64,000 nt of DNA from Agrobacterium tumefaciens. Its GTDB lineage: Bacteria; Pseudomonadota; Alphaproteobacteria; Rhizobiales; Rhizobiaceae. A program made the translations under genes and the position numbers. Of this stretch, positions 52,478 to 62,991 are shown one piece after another. The stretch spans positions 94,105-158,104 of the forward strand of contig NZ_CP039891.1 in assembly GCF_005221325.1 (NCBI RefSeq), given 5' to 3'. Position 1 is the stretch's first letter; each line of letters starts with the position of its first letter. The notes beneath the pieces are model-generated. The model was not told the DNA's origin. It did not search any database and was given only the letters and a program-made list of their open reading frames with translations.

Positions 52478-53128
52478 ATGACAGACGTCCAAAACCGCCC
52501 CTATCATCACGGTGATCTCCGCCGCGCAATCATTGAAACGGCGTTAGACATGCTCCGGGATGACAAGAACTGGCAGTTCACGCTGCGAGAAGTCGCCCGT
52601 CGGGCCGGCGTCAGCCACGCTGCGCCCTACAAACACTTTCCGGATAAAGCAGCTCTGCTCGTCGAACTCGCCATGATTGGATTTGATCGACTACGCGAGG
52701 CGCTAGCGGAGGCGAAACCCGAAGCCCCCCGATCTCTGCTCGAAGAAATCATGCCGATATCTCTGGCATATGTCGCGTTCGGAACCGATAACCCGGCCCT
52801 ATACCGGCTGATGTTCAGCGCGGAGGAAGGGCGAGCCGTAGGAATGCATCTCGATCAACGGGCGTTAGCGGTATTCGACATAGTGCTGGACATGCTCAAC
52901 CGCGGTCAAGCTGCCGGGACCATTCGCAAGCGACCTGTCAGGGGACAGGCGACCGCCGCATGGGCGCTCATTCACGGTATCACCTTGCTCGCGATCGATG
53001 GGCTCCTGGTGCCAGAAAAAGTCGGATCTGCGCCGCTGGATGCAGCCATTGCCACTCTGGTGGAAGGGCTCGCAATCCCGCAACCGACCACTGAGTTCAT
53101 ACGAAGCCTGGGGCCGCGTGAACAATGA
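52478..53128 (+). CDS. TetR-family repressor
   Basis: A 216-residue regulator. The HTH region reads 'WQFTLREVARRAGVSHAAPYKHFPDKAALLVELA'. The C-terminal domain (TetR_C_33-like: 'YRLMFSAEEGRAV', 'ATAAWALIHGITLLAIDGLL') is shared with regulators of aldehyde or lipid genes. Start at ATG 52478. Divergent from the coniferyl-aldehyde-type dehydrogenase with a palindrome between them, so it most likely represses both. Confidence 0.92.
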   Translation: MTDVQNRPYHHGDLRRAIIETALDMLRDDKNWQFTLREVARRAGVSHAAPYKHFPDKAALLVELAMIGFDRLREALAEAKPEAPRSLLEEIMPISLAYVAFGTDNPALYRLMFSAEEGRAVGMHLDQRALAVFDIVLDMLNRGQAAGTIRKRPVRGQATAAWALIHGITLLAIDGLLVPEKVGSAPLDAAIATLVEGLAIPQPTTEFIRSLGPREQ

Positions 53129-53305
53129 TTTCGCGTTCTGGGCGTCATCCGATCAAGCAGCGTCGGCTGTAGTAGGCACTCGAGCCCGGCTGGCTGGCTC
53201 TACCTTGATTATCTCGTCGCTGGAGCCGAATGCAGTGTCGATTATATCAACTGTCGGGAGCCGATCGAGCCAACCGCTTTCTCTACGGGAGGCCCATCAC
53301 GCTCT

Positions 53306-54610
53306 TCAACGATATTGCCCCGGAAAAACAATATCCTGATCTACGAGGACACTGAATCTGTAGCCGGGCCGGATCTGCAACGTTGGCTGCACGTCCATGT
53401 TACGCTGGATTGTGCGGTCGGCTACTCGCCCAAAGGTTTCGGCAAAATTGCGCCTTGCCGCATCGGACGCCGTATCCTGCGTGGCAAGCGTTGAGCTCTG
53501 GGGCACCGCCATGTCGATGCCGGTCCCAATCAGGGCAATCATGACCGCCGAGCCGAAGGTTTTGAGATAGTGGTTGTTCACCTTGTCATTGAAGCCACCG
53601 TAGCCTTCAGCATCCGTGCCGGCCATGCCGCCGATCTGCAACGTCGAGCCGTTCGGGAAGATAATGTCTGACCAGACGACGAGCACGCGGCTCTGCCCGA
53701 ACGACACTTTGCTATCGTAACGGCCGAACAGTTTCGTGCCCTGCGGGATCAGCAGGCGATGGCCGGTCGCGCTGTCATAGACATTCTGGCTGACCTGCGC
53801 GGTGATGCGCCCTGGAAGGTCGGAATTGATGCCTGTTATCAATGTTGCCGGAATGACGGATCCGCGTTTTAACTCGTACAGGGACTGTTGTGGTACGACC
53901 CGGTTCGGCAGATAGCCGAGATCCTTGAGATCGGTATTGAAGAAGTCTTCCTTGGAAGTCTGTCCGTTGGGGTCGATGTTCTGTCCGCCCAGACCAGCGC
54001 GCAAGGCCGCGGCGTAAAGATCGGATGCGTTTCCGTTCGCCGCGGCTGTCGTCGTCCGGCCTCCTGCGCTCTCATCTTTTTCCGACCGCGCTTCCAGCTT
54101 GCCGCGATCGATGGCGAGCGGCGCGTCGTAAGCGGAGTCCCGCGCCTGCATTCGGGCCATCCTCTGGCGTTGCTGCTCGCGCAAAACCTGTTCCTGTTGC
54201 TCGCGTGCGAGTCGCGTGCGCCAAACCTCTTCCGGCTCCAGTTCCGATCCTTTCCGTTGTTCTTGTGTCGGTTCGGGTTGCGTGAATGGGTTGGCCGCCT
54301 TGTGTTCGGCCTGCGTCGTCTCGACCGGCGTCGGCTGGAACGTCGTCTGCGGCTGTGGCTCACCAATGATGCCGTCGGTGACCCCCCGCTTGATCTGGTC
54401 GGCATAGGTCGAGGCCGGATTGCCCGAACTGGTGTCCGGACCGTTATCCTTGCCGAAGTAAAGCCCGCGCGAGGTAAGGCCGTAGAAGATGATGGCAAGG
54501 AATGCGACCAACAGCACGATCACGACGATGATTGGCACGCGGTTCACGCGCTTGATGCCGGATGTGGCCTGACTGTTCCCAGCACCTCCAAGCTTGAGAG
54601 ATTCTACCAT
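53306..54610 (-). CDS. trbI: Conjugal transfer protein TrbI
   Basis: A 434-residue VirB10-like protein. It has a short cytoplasmic N-terminus, one membrane helix (VPIIVVIVLLVAFLAIIFYG), a long Pro/Gln/Glu-rich periplasmic linker, and the conserved C-terminal domain ('GSVIPATLITGINSDLPGRITAQVSQNVYDS', 'GTKLFGRYDSKVSFGQSRVLVVWSDI'). TrbI spans the envelope and forms the outer-membrane core with TrbG and TrbH. ATG 54610 has GGAGG upstream. Last gene of the traI-trb operon. Confidence 0.95.
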   Translation of the reverse strand: MVESLKLGGAGNSQATSGIKRVNRVPIIVVIVLLVAFLAIIFYGLTSRGLYFGKDNGPDTSSGNPASTYADQIKRGVTDGIIGEPQPQTTFQPTPVETTQAEHKAANPFTQPEPTQEQRKGSELEPEEVWRTRLAREQQEQVLREQQRQRMARMQARDSAYDAPLAIDRGKLEARSEKDESAGGRTTTAAANGNASDLYAAALRAGLGGQNIDPNGQTSKEDFFNTDLKDLGYLPNRVVPQQSLYELKRGSVIPATLITGINSDLPGRITAQVSQNVYDSATGHRLLIPQGTKLFGRYDSKVSFGQSRVLVVWSDIIFPNGSTLQIGGMAGTDAEGYGGFNDKVNNHYLKTFGSAVMIALIGTGIDMAVPQSSTLATQDTASDAARRNFAETFGRVADRTIQRNMDVQPTLQIRPGYRFSVLVDQDIVFPGQYR

Positions 54611-54621
54611 GATTTCCTCCC

Positions 54622-55101
54622 TCACCCGCGCCGCATGAGCGACAGCGCGCTTGCCGGTGTTGCACCCGATGTCGTGACTGTGTAGGCCCGACCGAGTTCG
54701 ACACTGCTCGTAGAGAGCCGTGCGAGCACCTGTCCGTCGTAGGGCATGATCACATAGGCGAGCGGGATGACGGCTGCGCTACTATCCGTCTTCTGGTCGG
54801 TGACAACGGCATAGCCCCATCCCTTCAATGCCGCTTCAAGCGCCTGTCCGAAGGGAGAACCATCTTGCTTGAGCACAACGGTCGCCTTCCCCTGTCCGAT
54901 CTGTTCGGCAAGTCGGCTGACCATGTCGCCGGCGATCGCGCCCGCCGCCGGTCCGGAGATTGCGGGAGGTGCCGCGCTGGAGGCAAGGACGTTGGTGTCC
55001 ATCGACTGGCAACCGGAAACGAGGATGGCGAGGGCAATCGTTGCGGCGAAGCACCGGATCGGGCCTAGACGGTTTCCGCCACGACGGAGGAGATTCAGCA
55101 T
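54622..55101 (-). CDS. trbH: Conjugal transfer lipoprotein TrbH
   Basis: A 159-residue protein with a lipoprotein signal ([15 protein letters not shown], lipobox LVSGC) and a small periplasmic domain ('[29 protein letters not shown]'). The start shares a base with the trbG stop (TAATG). TrbH is the VirB7-like lipoprotein that stabilises the outer-membrane complex. Confidence 0.9.
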   Translation of the reverse strand: MLNLLRRGGNRLGPIRCFAATIALAILVSGCQSMDTNVLASSAAPPAISGPAAGAIAGDMVSRLAEQIGQGKATVVLKQDGSPFGQALEAALKGWGYAVVTDQKTDSSAAVIPLAYVIMPYDGQVLARLSTSSVELGRAYTVTTSGATPASALSLMRRG

Positions 55102-55955
55102 TACCGCCCTCCCCTGCTGATCGTCACCTTCTGCTGTTTCCAACCGACGCCTGAGACGAGGACGGCACGATCGATATTGTAATCGACCACCATCATGTTG
55201 CTCTTCATGCGATAGTTGACGATGCGGTTCTGGCCGCCGGAGACGACGAAGAGAACCGGTGCATCCTGCCCGGAGATCGACCGCGGAAACTGGATGTAGG
55301 TCTTTTGTCCATCCGAATAGACCCGCGTCGGCCGCCAGCCGGCACTGCCGGAGACGGAATAGGCAAAGCTCAGTTGCTCGGCCGGAACGCCAGCGCCCGG
55401 GATCGTACTCGCCTCCAGGCGCGCGTTAACGTCGGCAAGCTTTGCCGAGACGTCCTCGGGATATTCAAACCCGACGCGCGCCATATACTGCGTGGCATGT
55501 GACTTGAGCTGGATGTGATAGGTCCGCCGCGACGTCGTCACGACCATCGAAGTCAAAAGACCCGGCTCCGACGGCTTGACGATCAGGTGGATCGCCTGCC
55601 CACCGGCCGCACCCGAGGTCGCAGGCTCCACCTTCCAGCGCACAGTGTCGCCGACCAGAACGTCGCGAACGACCTCGCCGCCCTGGAGCTCGATATCGCA
55701 GACCTGCAGCGGCGAGCAGACGACGGACGGCTGCACTTCGCCATAGAGGAAGACTACCTTTCCATCCGCACCTTTGGTGACAAGGCCGCGGCTTCCACGC
55801 CACTGGGTCGAGATGCCCATTCCCTTCGCCTCGTTCACCGTGACACCATCGGCGGCAAGTGCGTGGGAGGGGGCGAAAGCCATCACCGGGAAAATGAGCA
55901 GCATGGTGGCGCTCGCAGTCAGCGTGGCCCGTACTCTGATGTGTCGTCTGTTCAT
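55101..55955 (-). CDS. trbG: Conjugal transfer protein TrbG (VirB9-like)
   Basis: A 284-residue secreted VirB9/CagX-family protein. The signal peptide ends at HALA. '[41 protein letters not shown]' and the C-terminal '[29 protein letters not shown]' are the two conserved blocks. An ATG at 55967 is an alternative start. Part of the outer-membrane core complex. Confidence 0.94.
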   Translation of the reverse strand: MNRRHIRVRATLTASATMLLIFPVMAFAPSHALAADGVTVNEAKGMGISTQWRGSRGLVTKGADGKVVFLYGEVQPSVVCSPLQVCDIELQGGEVVRDVLVGDTVRWKVEPATSGAAGGQAIHLIVKPSEPGLLTSMVVTTSRRTYHIQLKSHATQYMARVGFEYPEDVSAKLADVNARLEASTIPGAGVPAEQLSFAYSVSGSAGWRPTRVYSDGQKTYIQFPRSISGQDAPVLFVVSGGQNRIVNYRMKSNMMVVDYNIDRAVLVSGVGWKQQKVTISRGGR

Positions 55956-55972
55956 GTTGGGAGCCATGCCTT

Positions 55973-56635
55973 TCAAAGCTGCGCGGTCCAGTCGAAGTCT
56001 CGTAGGTAGAGACCGATGGGATTGAGGCGGATGACGCCCTCGTCCTGAGGCGGTGTCAAAGTTACGGTGGCGATCCCGCGGAAGCGGCGCGTGGCTGTCT
56101 CCTTGCCGCGGCGATCCCGCTCGAACTCGGTCCAGTCGATCTGGTAGCTTTGGTTCGACAGTGCGACGATGTTGTTGACCTCGATCGCCACCGTTGCGGT
56201 CTTCGCCTTCTCGAATGGCGAATTCGAGCGAAACCAGGCATTGACCTTCTCGGTCGCGGGATCGGACGTGCGCAGCAGCCCATAGGTCCGGTCGATATAT
56301 TGCTTCTGCACGACAGCATCCGGCGTAACGGAGCGGAAGTTCGACACGAAACTGCCGAGTGTTGCGCGTACCACGCGTGGATCGGCATATTCAATCTGCT
56401 GCGGAAAGCCGGCATTGACTGATGTGCCGAGCTTGTCGACTTCGACGATATAGGGGATCAGCTTGACCTGGGTGCTCTGGTAAAGCGCGTAGCCAAAACC
56501 GATAACGGCCATCGTCATTCCGGCGATGCCGACGACGCGCCACGCGGCTGCCGCTTTCACGTACGAGCCATAACGTTCGTTCCATTCGTTGCGCGCGGCG
56601 ATGTAGGGATTATCTGGGACATTCTGTCCTGCCAT
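55973..56635 (-). CDS. trbF: Conjugal transfer protein TrbF (VirB8-like)
   Basis: A 220-residue bitopic inner-membrane protein. It begins '[22 protein letters not shown]', the TrbF signature, then one membrane helix ('[21 protein letters not shown]') and a periplasmic VirB8-like domain. ATG 56635 is preferred; ATG 56656 overlapping the trbL stop is possible. Confidence 0.94.
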   Translation of the reverse strand: MAGQNVPDNPYIAARNEWNERYGSYVKAAAAWRVVGIAGMTMAVIGFGYALYQSTQVKLIPYIVEVDKLGTSVNAGFPQQIEYADPRVVRATLGSFVSNFRSVTPDAVVQKQYIDRTYGLLRTSDPATEKVNAWFRSNSPFEKAKTATVAIEVNNIVALSNQSYQIDWTEFERDRRGKETATRRFRGIATVTLTPPQDEGVIRLNPIGLYLRDFDWTAQL

Positions 56636-56652
56636 TGCGGAGCGGCCTTTCG

Positions 56653-57843
56653 TCATTTGCTGTCGTTGATTGGCGGTGGTGGAGGCGGTGTGCCGGGCCG
56701 GCCGGATGGTTGATCGAGTTTGGGGTTGGCAAGGCCAAGGATCGACCCGGCATAGGCGCCGGGCGAGCCAATCGCCTTTTCCTTTGCCGCCGAGCCGACG
56801 GCACCAGCGGCTCCGCCGATTCCGGCTTGCATGCCGCGCAGGGCCGCACTGGCAAGAGAGGCGCCCCCTGCCCTTGCGGCATTCGCGGCCCCGAAGCCTC
56901 TGTTGGCCGCACCTGATATCAGGAAGCCGGCGCCGAGTGCCGCGGATGCCGCTTGCCCGCCATGACGAATGGCTTCCATGCCGCCGCCGGCCGATGCGCC
57001 CTGGACCACGCCCTGCAGAATGGGGGGCACATACATGGCGATGACGAAGACAACGACCGAGATGCCGGCAATCGCCAGCGTGGTGATGAACTGTTCAGAG
57101 GTCGCGGTTGGCGCCTCTGCCAGACCGAGAAGGATGTCGGAGCCGATCTTCGCGATCATCACCAGCGCCATCAGCTTCATGCCGACGGAGAAGGCGTAGA
57201 CCAGGTATTTGATGGCGAAATCCTTAGTGTGGGAGGAACCCCCGAGCCCGAGCATGATCATGCCAGCGAGCAGGCCGACATACATCTCGACCATGACGGC
57301 AACGAAGATCGCAGCGACGAGGCTGAACGACACGACGACCACGACCATGGCGAAGACGGCGGCGATCGCCAGCGTGTTATCCTCCCAGAGGCCGAACTTT
57401 GCCTGTTCCGACATCTTCGTTGCGACACGAATGCCGGCATCGAAGATGTTGGCGGGAGATGCCGAGCCGCCACCGGCGCCGATCTGGTAGAGACTGTCGA
57501 CCACGGCCTTGGCGAACTCCGGTCCTCTGTCGAGGATGAAGGCGAATAGGCCGATGAACATGATGCGCTTGACGAGTTCAGCGAACCAGCTGTCGAGCGA
57601 GGCGGCGTTGATTGCCAGCCATACGGCCGCGATCCCGACCTCGATGCCGGCGAGGATCCAGAACAACGAGCGGGCGGCATTCATCACCGTCGTCTCCCAG
57701 CCCTTGGCGGCGGTGACGACGGAATTTTCGAGTGTGGTCAGGACCTGGCCCTGCTGTGCCAGCGCCGGCGTGGTAACCACCAGGACGACCGCAATCGCGA
57801 TGAAGCTCCGCTCATGAGCGCGAAAAGAGGGAGCGGCTACCAT
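56653..57843 (-). CDS. trbL: Conjugal transfer protein TrbL (VirB6-like)
   Basis: A 396-residue polytopic inner-membrane protein with an N-terminal signal-like segment and about six helices ('[22 protein letters not shown]', '[26 protein letters not shown]'). It ends with a Gly/Ala-rich tail and a Pro run near the C-terminus. It forms part of the DNA translocation channel. Confidence 0.93.
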   Translation of the reverse strand: MVAAPSFRAHERSFIAIAVVLVVTTPALAQQGQVLTTLENSVVTAAKGWETTVMNAARSLFWILAGIEVGIAAVWLAINAASLDSWFAELVKRIMFIGLFAFILDRGPEFAKAVVDSLYQIGAGGGSASPANIFDAGIRVATKMSEQAKFGLWEDNTLAIAAVFAMVVVVVSFSLVAAIFVAVMVEMYVGLLAGMIMLGLGGSSHTKDFAIKYLVYAFSVGMKLMALVMIAKIGSDILLGLAEAPTATSEQFITTLAIAGISVVVFVIAMYVPPILQGVVQGASAGGGMEAIRHGGQAASAALGAGFLISGAANRGFGAANAARAGGASLASAALRGMQAGIGGAAGAVGSAAKEKAIGSPGAYAGSILGLANPKLDQPSGRPGTPPPPPPINDSK

Positions 57844-58070
57844 CGTGGTTTCATCTCCTGGCCCCCGCGAATGTCGCGGTCGGAGTTCCCACCAAAGAAC
57901 TGTTCGCGATGTTGGCGCTGTTCTTCATCAGAGGATGAATTCATTGGGGCGGTGCCTGACCCTGAGACTGGCGTGGCCTGCTGCTGAACGACGACCCAGG
58001 TGATAAAGCTTGCACCGGCCGCGGAAACGACCGCCACGAGGGCGATAATGACGATCAGACGCGGGCTCAC
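57837..58070 (-). CDS. trbK: TrbK protein (small membrane protein, possible entry exclusion)
   Basis: A 77-residue protein: N-terminal membrane helix (LIVIIALVAVVSAAGASFITWVV), polar linker, and C-terminal '[23 protein letters not shown]'-type tail. IncP TrbK is an entry-exclusion lipoprotein, but no lipobox is visible here. Its last ~22 residues closely match those of TrbJ just upstream. Overlaps trbJ and trbL by a few bases. Confidence 0.88.
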   Translation of the reverse strand: MSPRLIVIIALVAVVSAAGASFITWVVVQQQATPVSGSGTAPMNSSSDEEQRQHREQFFGGNSDRDIRGGQEMKPRW

Positions 58071-58876
58071 CAGCGCGGCTCCATCGTCTGGCCGTTCCTG
58101 ATGTCACGCTCGGTCCCGCTGAAGAATTGTTCGCGCCGCGCTTGCGCCAGGTCCTTTTGTGCCTGTTCGGACTGGAACCAGGTGCCCATCATCGTCATCT
58201 GCTGGGAGACCAGACCCCGCAGTTTCTGCATCTGCGCGACCTGCTGTGCGGCGATTTCGTGCCCGACCTGCAATGCCTTCATCTGGCCATCGGCCGTTTC
58301 CGACATCGACCTGAGCTCCGACATGGTGCTCTCCTCACTAGAGAATTGCTCGGCCGTAAGATTGGCGGCCTTCAACGTGCCGGCGATGGTGTCGCGATTG
58401 GTGTCGGACCAGTTCTGATAGGTCGTGGAGAAGCTCGCACCATCAGGCAAGTTGCTCTTCATATCGGCGAAGCTCTGAAACCGCTGCTTGAGGACATCGT
58501 CGGCATTGCCCATGGAGAAGGCGACGCCCTGGCCCTGGTTGACGACGGTCTGGAGGTTCTTCAGATCGCTTTCGACTTGTCCCCACACATGGTTCGGAAG
58601 CTGCGCGGTGTTCTGCAGCATGTTCTTGTAGATGTTGAGCTGGTTCTGGATCTGCTCGGCCAGCTGCGAGATCTGGGTGATCTGATTGTTTACCTGTTCG
58701 GCGGACTTGCCGACCAGACTGATCAGTTCGGTATTGTTGGCAAGCTGGGTCCATTCGGTTGCCTGTCCCGTGACGCCACCGGCCTGCGCAGGAAGCGGAA
58801 GAGCGGACGAGAGCATGAAGGCCGCACCGAGCGCGGCGTGCAAGATTCTATTGAGTCGGGAAGAGCGTGTCGGCAT
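58067..58876 (-). CDS. trbJ: Conjugal transfer protein TrbJ (VirB5-like)
   Basis: A 269-residue secreted protein with a signal peptide (LHAALGAAFMLSSALPLPAQA) and long helical, Gln-rich repeats ('VNNQITQISQLAEQIQNQLNIYKNML'), typical of VirB5/TrbJ minor pilus components. ATG 58876 overlaps the end of trbE by about 29 bases and has GGGGGAT upstream. The C-terminal tail (REQFFSG then RDIRNGQTMEPRW) recurs in TrbK. Confidence 0.92.
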   Translation of the reverse strand: MPTRSSRLNRILHAALGAAFMLSSALPLPAQAGGVTGQATEWTQLANNTELISLVGKSAEQVNNQITQISQLAEQIQNQLNIYKNMLQNTAQLPNHVWGQVESDLKNLQTVVNQGQGVAFSMGNADDVLKQRFQSFADMKSNLPDGASFSTTYQNWSDTNRDTIAGTLKAANLTAEQFSSEESTMSELRSMSETADGQMKALQVGHEIAAQQVAQMQKLRGLVSQQMTMMGTWFQSEQAQKDLAQARREQFFSGTERDIRNGQTMEPRW

Positions 58877-61316
58877 GGGCGATCCCCCTTTGTTGGAGCC
58901 AATGGAGAGGCCAGCTGGCCCCATGTTCAAGATGCAGGGCACGGATGCGCTTGAGGTCTTCCTTTCCAGATGCTCCGACAAAGGAGAGCGCCACCGGTCC
59001 AAGCCCCATGTCGAACAGTCGACGCCCCTCGGGCGAGACGACGTAATAGTCCCGCTTCGGAATCGCTGTTGCGACGATCTCGATCTGTCGCTCGTTGAAG
59101 CCGATGCGCTCATAGAATTCGCGAGTGCCCGGCTCCCGCGCTGCACCGTTCGGCAGGCAGATCTTGGTCGGGCAGCTCTCCTTCAGCACATCGATGATGC
59201 CTGACCGCTCGGCATCAGAGATCGACTGGGTGGCGAGCACCACGGCGCAATTGGCCTTCCGCAGCACCTTCAGCCATTCCCTGATCTTGTCGCGGAACAC
59301 TGGATGGCCGAGCATCAGCCAGGCCTCGTCAAGGATGATCAGGCTGGGTACACCAGTCAGCCGCTTTTCGATGCGTCGAAAGAGATAGGTGAGCACGGGC
59401 ACTAGATTGCGCTCGCCCATGTTCATCAGTTCCTCGATTTCGAAGCACTGGAAGGCGCCGAGCGCCAGCCCGTCCTCCTCTGCATCGAGAAGCTGTCCCA
59501 TCGGCCCGTCGACGGTGTAATGATGCAGGGCGTCCTTGATCTCGCGCATCTGGACGCCGGAGACGAAGTCGGAGATCGAGCGGCCCCTTGATTCCGCCAT
59601 CAGCCCGATCTGTCGGGAAATAGCGTTTCGGTAGTCGGGTGTGATCGTTACACCCTGCAGTGCGACCAGCATCTCGATCCACTCCGAGGCGAAGGCCCGA
59701 TCGCCATCGGTCGAGAGTTCCGCCAGCGGGCAAAAAGAGAGTGTCCTCGCCTGGCCATTGGCTGACGGACCAAGATCGCCGCCGATCTGGTAATGGTCGC
59801 CGTCCAGCCCGAGTGTCAGCGGCAACATCGAACCTCCCTTGTCGAAGGCGAAGATCTGCGCACCGGCGTAGCGTCGGAACTGCGCTGCGATCAGTGAGAG
59901 CAGGGTTGATTTGCCGGAGCCGGTCGGGCCAAAGATCAGCGTGTGGCCGACATCGTCGACATGCAAGTTGAGCCGGAAGGGAGTCGACCCGCTTGCGACC
60001 TGCATCAGGGGGGGCGATCCGACCGGATAGAATGGGCACGGTGCTATCGGGCTTCCGGACCAGATCGAATTGAGCGGGATGAGGTCGGCGAGATTGCGCG
60101 TGTTGATCAGCGGCTCGCGGATATTGGCATAGGAGACGCCCGGCAGGCTGCCGAGAAAGGCATCGGTCGCGTTGATTGTCTCAATCCGCGCGCCAAAACC
60201 TTCCGCCTGGATAAGGCGGCGGACCGCCTCACATTTCTCCTGAAGACGGGATTGATCTTCGTCGAAGAGGACAATGACCGGGGTATAGTAGCCATAGGCC
60301 ACGAGTTGCGACGACGCCTCGGCGATCGCGTCCTCGGTCTCTGCCACCATCATCATCGCATCCTGGTCGAGCGATCGGGATTGAGTTTGAAAGAGCTGAT
60401 CAAAGAATGGCCGGACCTTCTGCTGCCATTTCTTACGCGTGCGCTCGAGCCTCGCCCTTGCCTCCTCGGCGTCAAGGAAGACGAAGCGGGACGACCAGCG
60501 ATAGGTGAGCGGCATCAGGTCAAGGCTGTTGAGGATCCCGGGCCAGCTTTCCGCGGGCAGGCCATCGATCGCCACCACACCAAGAAACCGGTTCTCGACC
60601 AGCGGCGTCAGACCGTGCTGCAGCTCGGCCGTCACCAGCCAGTCGAGGTACATGGGGATCTGGGGCAGGCGCACCGGATGGTTCTCCCCGGTGATGCAGA
60701 AGCGGATAAACTGGAAGAGCTCGTCGTAGCGGGCGACACGATGACCGCCGCGCTCTGGCGTTTCGCGGGTCATCATCCGTCGAATCGATACGACATTGGC
60801 AAGATACTGTTCGACCTCCCGGATCGACGTCAGAAAGGTTTCGATAGCCTTGTCGGCATAGGTGGCGGACCGGCTGCCAGCATCGGAATAGACATAGCGT
60901 GTCAGTCCGGACCGCCTCGGCTCCGGTGGGCGCCACGTCAGGATCAACGCATGCCGGCTTTCGTAGTGCCCCCTCTCCTTCTGGAAATGTGCCCGCCGCT
61001 CTGCATCGATGACGCGGGTGACCGGATCAGGGAAATGGCTGGCATCCTCTGTTGGATAATCCCCTGTCGGCACCCGGACAGCCTCGACCTGGATCATCCA
61101 TCCGGACCCGAGGCGCGACAGGATGGCATTGATCTGTCGCGACACCTCGTTGCGCTCGGCATCGGTCGAGCTTTCGCTGTCCGGGCCGGCAAAGTACCAG
61201 CCCGCCATCAGCGAGCCGTCCTTCAGGAGAACGACGCCGTTATCGACCAACCCGGCATAAGGAACGAGATCGGCAAAGGATGGTCCGGAATGGCGGAACG
61301 ATTTGAGGGCAACCAT
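58848..61316 (-). CDS. trbE: Conjugal transfer ATPase TrbE (VirB4-like)
   Basis: An 822-residue VirB4/CagE-family ATPase. Walker A 'FGPTGSGKSTLLSLIAAQF' lies near residue 460 and Walker B 'LIILDEAWLMLGHPVF' near 655, followed by 'VLATQSISDAERS'. The N-terminal 'GVVLLKDGSLMAGWYFAGPD' is standard. ATG 61316 has GAGGGAG upstream. It powers pilus assembly and DNA transfer at the inner membrane. Confidence 0.96.
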   Translation of the reverse strand: MVALKSFRHSGPSFADLVPYAGLVDNGVVLLKDGSLMAGWYFAGPDSESSTDAERNEVSRQINAILSRLGSGWMIQVEAVRVPTGDYPTEDASHFPDPVTRVIDAERRAHFQKERGHYESRHALILTWRPPEPRRSGLTRYVYSDAGSRSATYADKAIETFLTSIREVEQYLANVVSIRRMMTRETPERGGHRVARYDELFQFIRFCITGENHPVRLPQIPMYLDWLVTAELQHGLTPLVENRFLGVVAIDGLPAESWPGILNSLDLMPLTYRWSSRFVFLDAEEARARLERTRKKWQQKVRPFFDQLFQTQSRSLDQDAMMMVAETEDAIAEASSQLVAYGYYTPVIVLFDEDQSRLQEKCEAVRRLIQAEGFGARIETINATDAFLGSLPGVSYANIREPLINTRNLADLIPLNSIWSGSPIAPCPFYPVGSPPLMQVASGSTPFRLNLHVDDVGHTLIFGPTGSGKSTLLSLIAAQFRRYAGAQIFAFDKGGSMLPLTLGLDGDHYQIGGDLGPSANGQARTLSFCPLAELSTDGDRAFASEWIEMLVALQGVTITPDYRNAISRQIGLMAESRGRSISDFVSGVQMREIKDALHHYTVDGPMGQLLDAEEDGLALGAFQCFEIEELMNMGERNLVPVLTYLFRRIEKRLTGVPSLIILDEAWLMLGHPVFRDKIREWLKVLRKANCAVVLATQSISDAERSGIIDVLKESCPTKICLPNGAAREPGTREFYERIGFNERQIEIVATAIPKRDYYVVSPEGRRLFDMGLGPVALSFVGASGKEDLKRIRALHLEHGASWPLHWLQQRGIAHADTLFPTQ

Positions 61317-61327
61317 GCCGTACTCCC

Positions 61328-61627
61328 TCAGTAGGTGCGCCACGGCGACGATGTCGCGCGGTAGAAATTCTTGTAGGAGATATGCCTGATGTAAACCCTC
61401 CGCATCAGTGGATCGGACTTGGCCATCATACGAAGGGCTGCGACCGCGACCAACCAGATCGCGACACCGAACAGTGCTGCGTACCAGGTGAGCACAACGA
61501 AGATCAGAATGATGGCGGCAAGTGCCGTAAGCAGGACAAGCTCGCGATCGGCGCCCATCAAAAGGTTCGGTCGCGACAGGGCCCGATGCACCCGCGACCG
61601 GATGAGGTTGGAGCCGGCTTCAGCCAT
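61328..61627 (-). CDS. trbD: Conjugal transfer protein TrbD (VirB3-like)
   Basis: A 99-residue small inner-membrane protein with a hydrophobic hairpin ('[33 protein letters not shown]'-type region) and the conserved '[20 protein letters not shown]' N-terminus. Overlaps trbC by eight bases. Partner of TrbE. Confidence 0.93.
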   Translation of the reverse strand: MAEAGSNLIRSRVHRALSRPNLLMGADRELVLLTALAAIILIFVVLTWYAALFGVAIWLVAVAALRMMAKSDPLMRRVYIRHISYKNFYRATSSPWRTY

Positions 61628-62030
61628 GAGTCCCCTCCCCTGCCACGGGCGGCATTGTCACCTGCTCTGAGGCAGCCGGATCAATATCTGCCGCGCCACG
61701 GCGCTCTCCAATTGAAGCACCGGTCGCGCCAAACAGCGCGACGATCTGTGTGGCGCCGAGCAGGACGCCGCCGACCAAGGCCACGTAGCAAAGGCGACGG
61801 GCAAAATCGTTGAGTTCGCCCCCGAAAATCAGCATGGCACCGGCGATCGCGACCGCGGCAAGCGCTATGAACCCCGCGACAGGACCGGTGATCGACTGTT
61901 GGATCTGCTGCAGTGGAGATTCCCACGGAAGGCCGCCGCCACCTGAACCCGCAAATGCGGGCTCCGAACGGCTGAAGGAGATGGCAGCAAACGTAATCGC
62001 AGCGAGAATAGGATAGTTGTTACGCGACAT
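61620..62030 (-). CDS. trbC: Conjugal pilin TrbC (VirB2-like)
   Basis: A 136-residue prepilin: signal peptide ([20 protein letters not shown], cut after AFA), then two hydrophobic helices ('[49 protein letters not shown]'-type core), typical of VirB2/TrbC pilins that are trimmed and cyclised. Start at ATG 62030, overlapping the trbB stop. Confidence 0.93.
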   Translation of the reverse strand: MSRNNYPILAAITFAAISFSRSEPAFAGSGGGGLPWESPLQQIQQSITGPVAGFIALAAVAIAGAMLIFGGELNDFARRLCYVALVGGVLLGATQIVALFGATGASIGERRGAADIDPAASEQVTMPPVAGEGTHG

Positions 62031-62991
62031 GGCTGTCCTCGTCGATTTGCGCATAGTGTTCGGTCTGGTAGTGGCTGTTGCGGTATCCCTCGATATGGAT
62101 CACCTCGCGGACCCGCCTCCCCTTCCCCGTCCGCTCGATAGAGACGACGAGATCGACTGCCTCACCAATCACTTCCTGCATTGGCTGTTGGCTGGCTTCG
62201 GCGGTCAGTTGCTCAAGCCGGCGCAGCGCCGACATAGCGGTGTTCGAATGGATGGTGGTGACACCTCCGGGATGGCCTGTGTTCCAGGCTTTCAGGAGCG
62301 TGAGCGCGGCACCGTCGCGGACCTCACCGACGATGATGCGGTCTGGGCGCAGCCGCATGGTGCTTTTCAGCAACCGCGCCATGTCGATTGTATCGCTGGT
62401 ATGCAGGCAGACTGCGTTTTCGGCCGCGCACTGGATTTCGGCAGTATCTTCGAGGATCACCATGCGATCGTCGGGTGCAGCTGAAACGATTTCTGCGATG
62501 ATTGCGTTGGCGAGCGTGGTCTTGCCGGAGCCAGTGCCGCCGGAAATGACGATGTTCATGCGGGCGTCGATCGCGCTGCGAATGGCTGATGCCTGCGCCT
62601 CTGTCATCACCTTCGAGGACACATAATCGTTGAGCGGGACGAGACGCGAGGCGCGGCGACGGATCGTGAAGGCAGGCCCTGAGACGATTGGTGGAAGCAG
62701 TCCTTCAAATCGATGGCCACCGATCGGAAGTTCGCCCGAGATGATCGGGCGCTCGTCGTCTGCCTCCGACTGGAGCGCGTGTGCGACGCTACCGATGACC
62801 ACTTCCGCCGCCGCTGGCGCCATGACCCCAGCCTCCGCGACACCGTGACCCAGACGCTCGATGAACAGTCGGCCGTCAGGGTTGAGCATGATCTCGACGA
62901 CCGTGGAATCGTTGAGCGCGACACATAGTTGATCGCCAAGCGCATCCTGGAGCTTGCGGACGAGGCGAGGGTGGGAACGTAGCTGGTTCAC
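62020..62991 (-). CDS. trbB: Conjugal transfer ATPase TrbB (VirB11-like)
   Basis: A 323-residue hexameric secretion ATPase. Walker A '[16 protein letters not shown]' near residue 150, Asp box 'ILEDTAEIQ', Walker B '[13 protein letters not shown]', His box '[13 protein letters not shown]'. The GTG start at 62991 overlaps the traI stop (GTGA). Cytoplasmic motor for pilus and DNA transfer. Confidence 0.96.
   Translation of the reverse strand: MNQLRSHPRLVRKLQDALGDQLCVALNDSTVVEIMLNPDGRLFIERLGHGVAEAGVMAPAAAEVVIGSVAHALQSEADDERPIISGELPIGGHRFEGLLPPIVSGPAFTIRRRASRLVPLNDYVSSKVMTEAQASAIRSAIDARMNIVISGGTGSGKTTLANAIIAEIVSAAPDDRMVILEDTAEIQCAAENAVCLHTSDTIDMARLLKSTMRLRPDRIIVGEVRDGAALTLLKAWNTGHPGGVTTIHSNTAMSALRRLEQLTAEASQQPMQEVIGEAVDLVVSIERTGKGRRVREVIHIEGYRNSHYQTEHYAQIDEDSHVA

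Noticed and set aside
53182..53200. GAGCC/GGCTC hairpin between TetR and trbI as a bidirectional terminator
   Set aside because: Only a five-base stem with no T-tract.
59943..61334. 463-residue plus-strand frame opposite trbE
   Set aside because: Antisense shadow; trbE has full Walker motifs.
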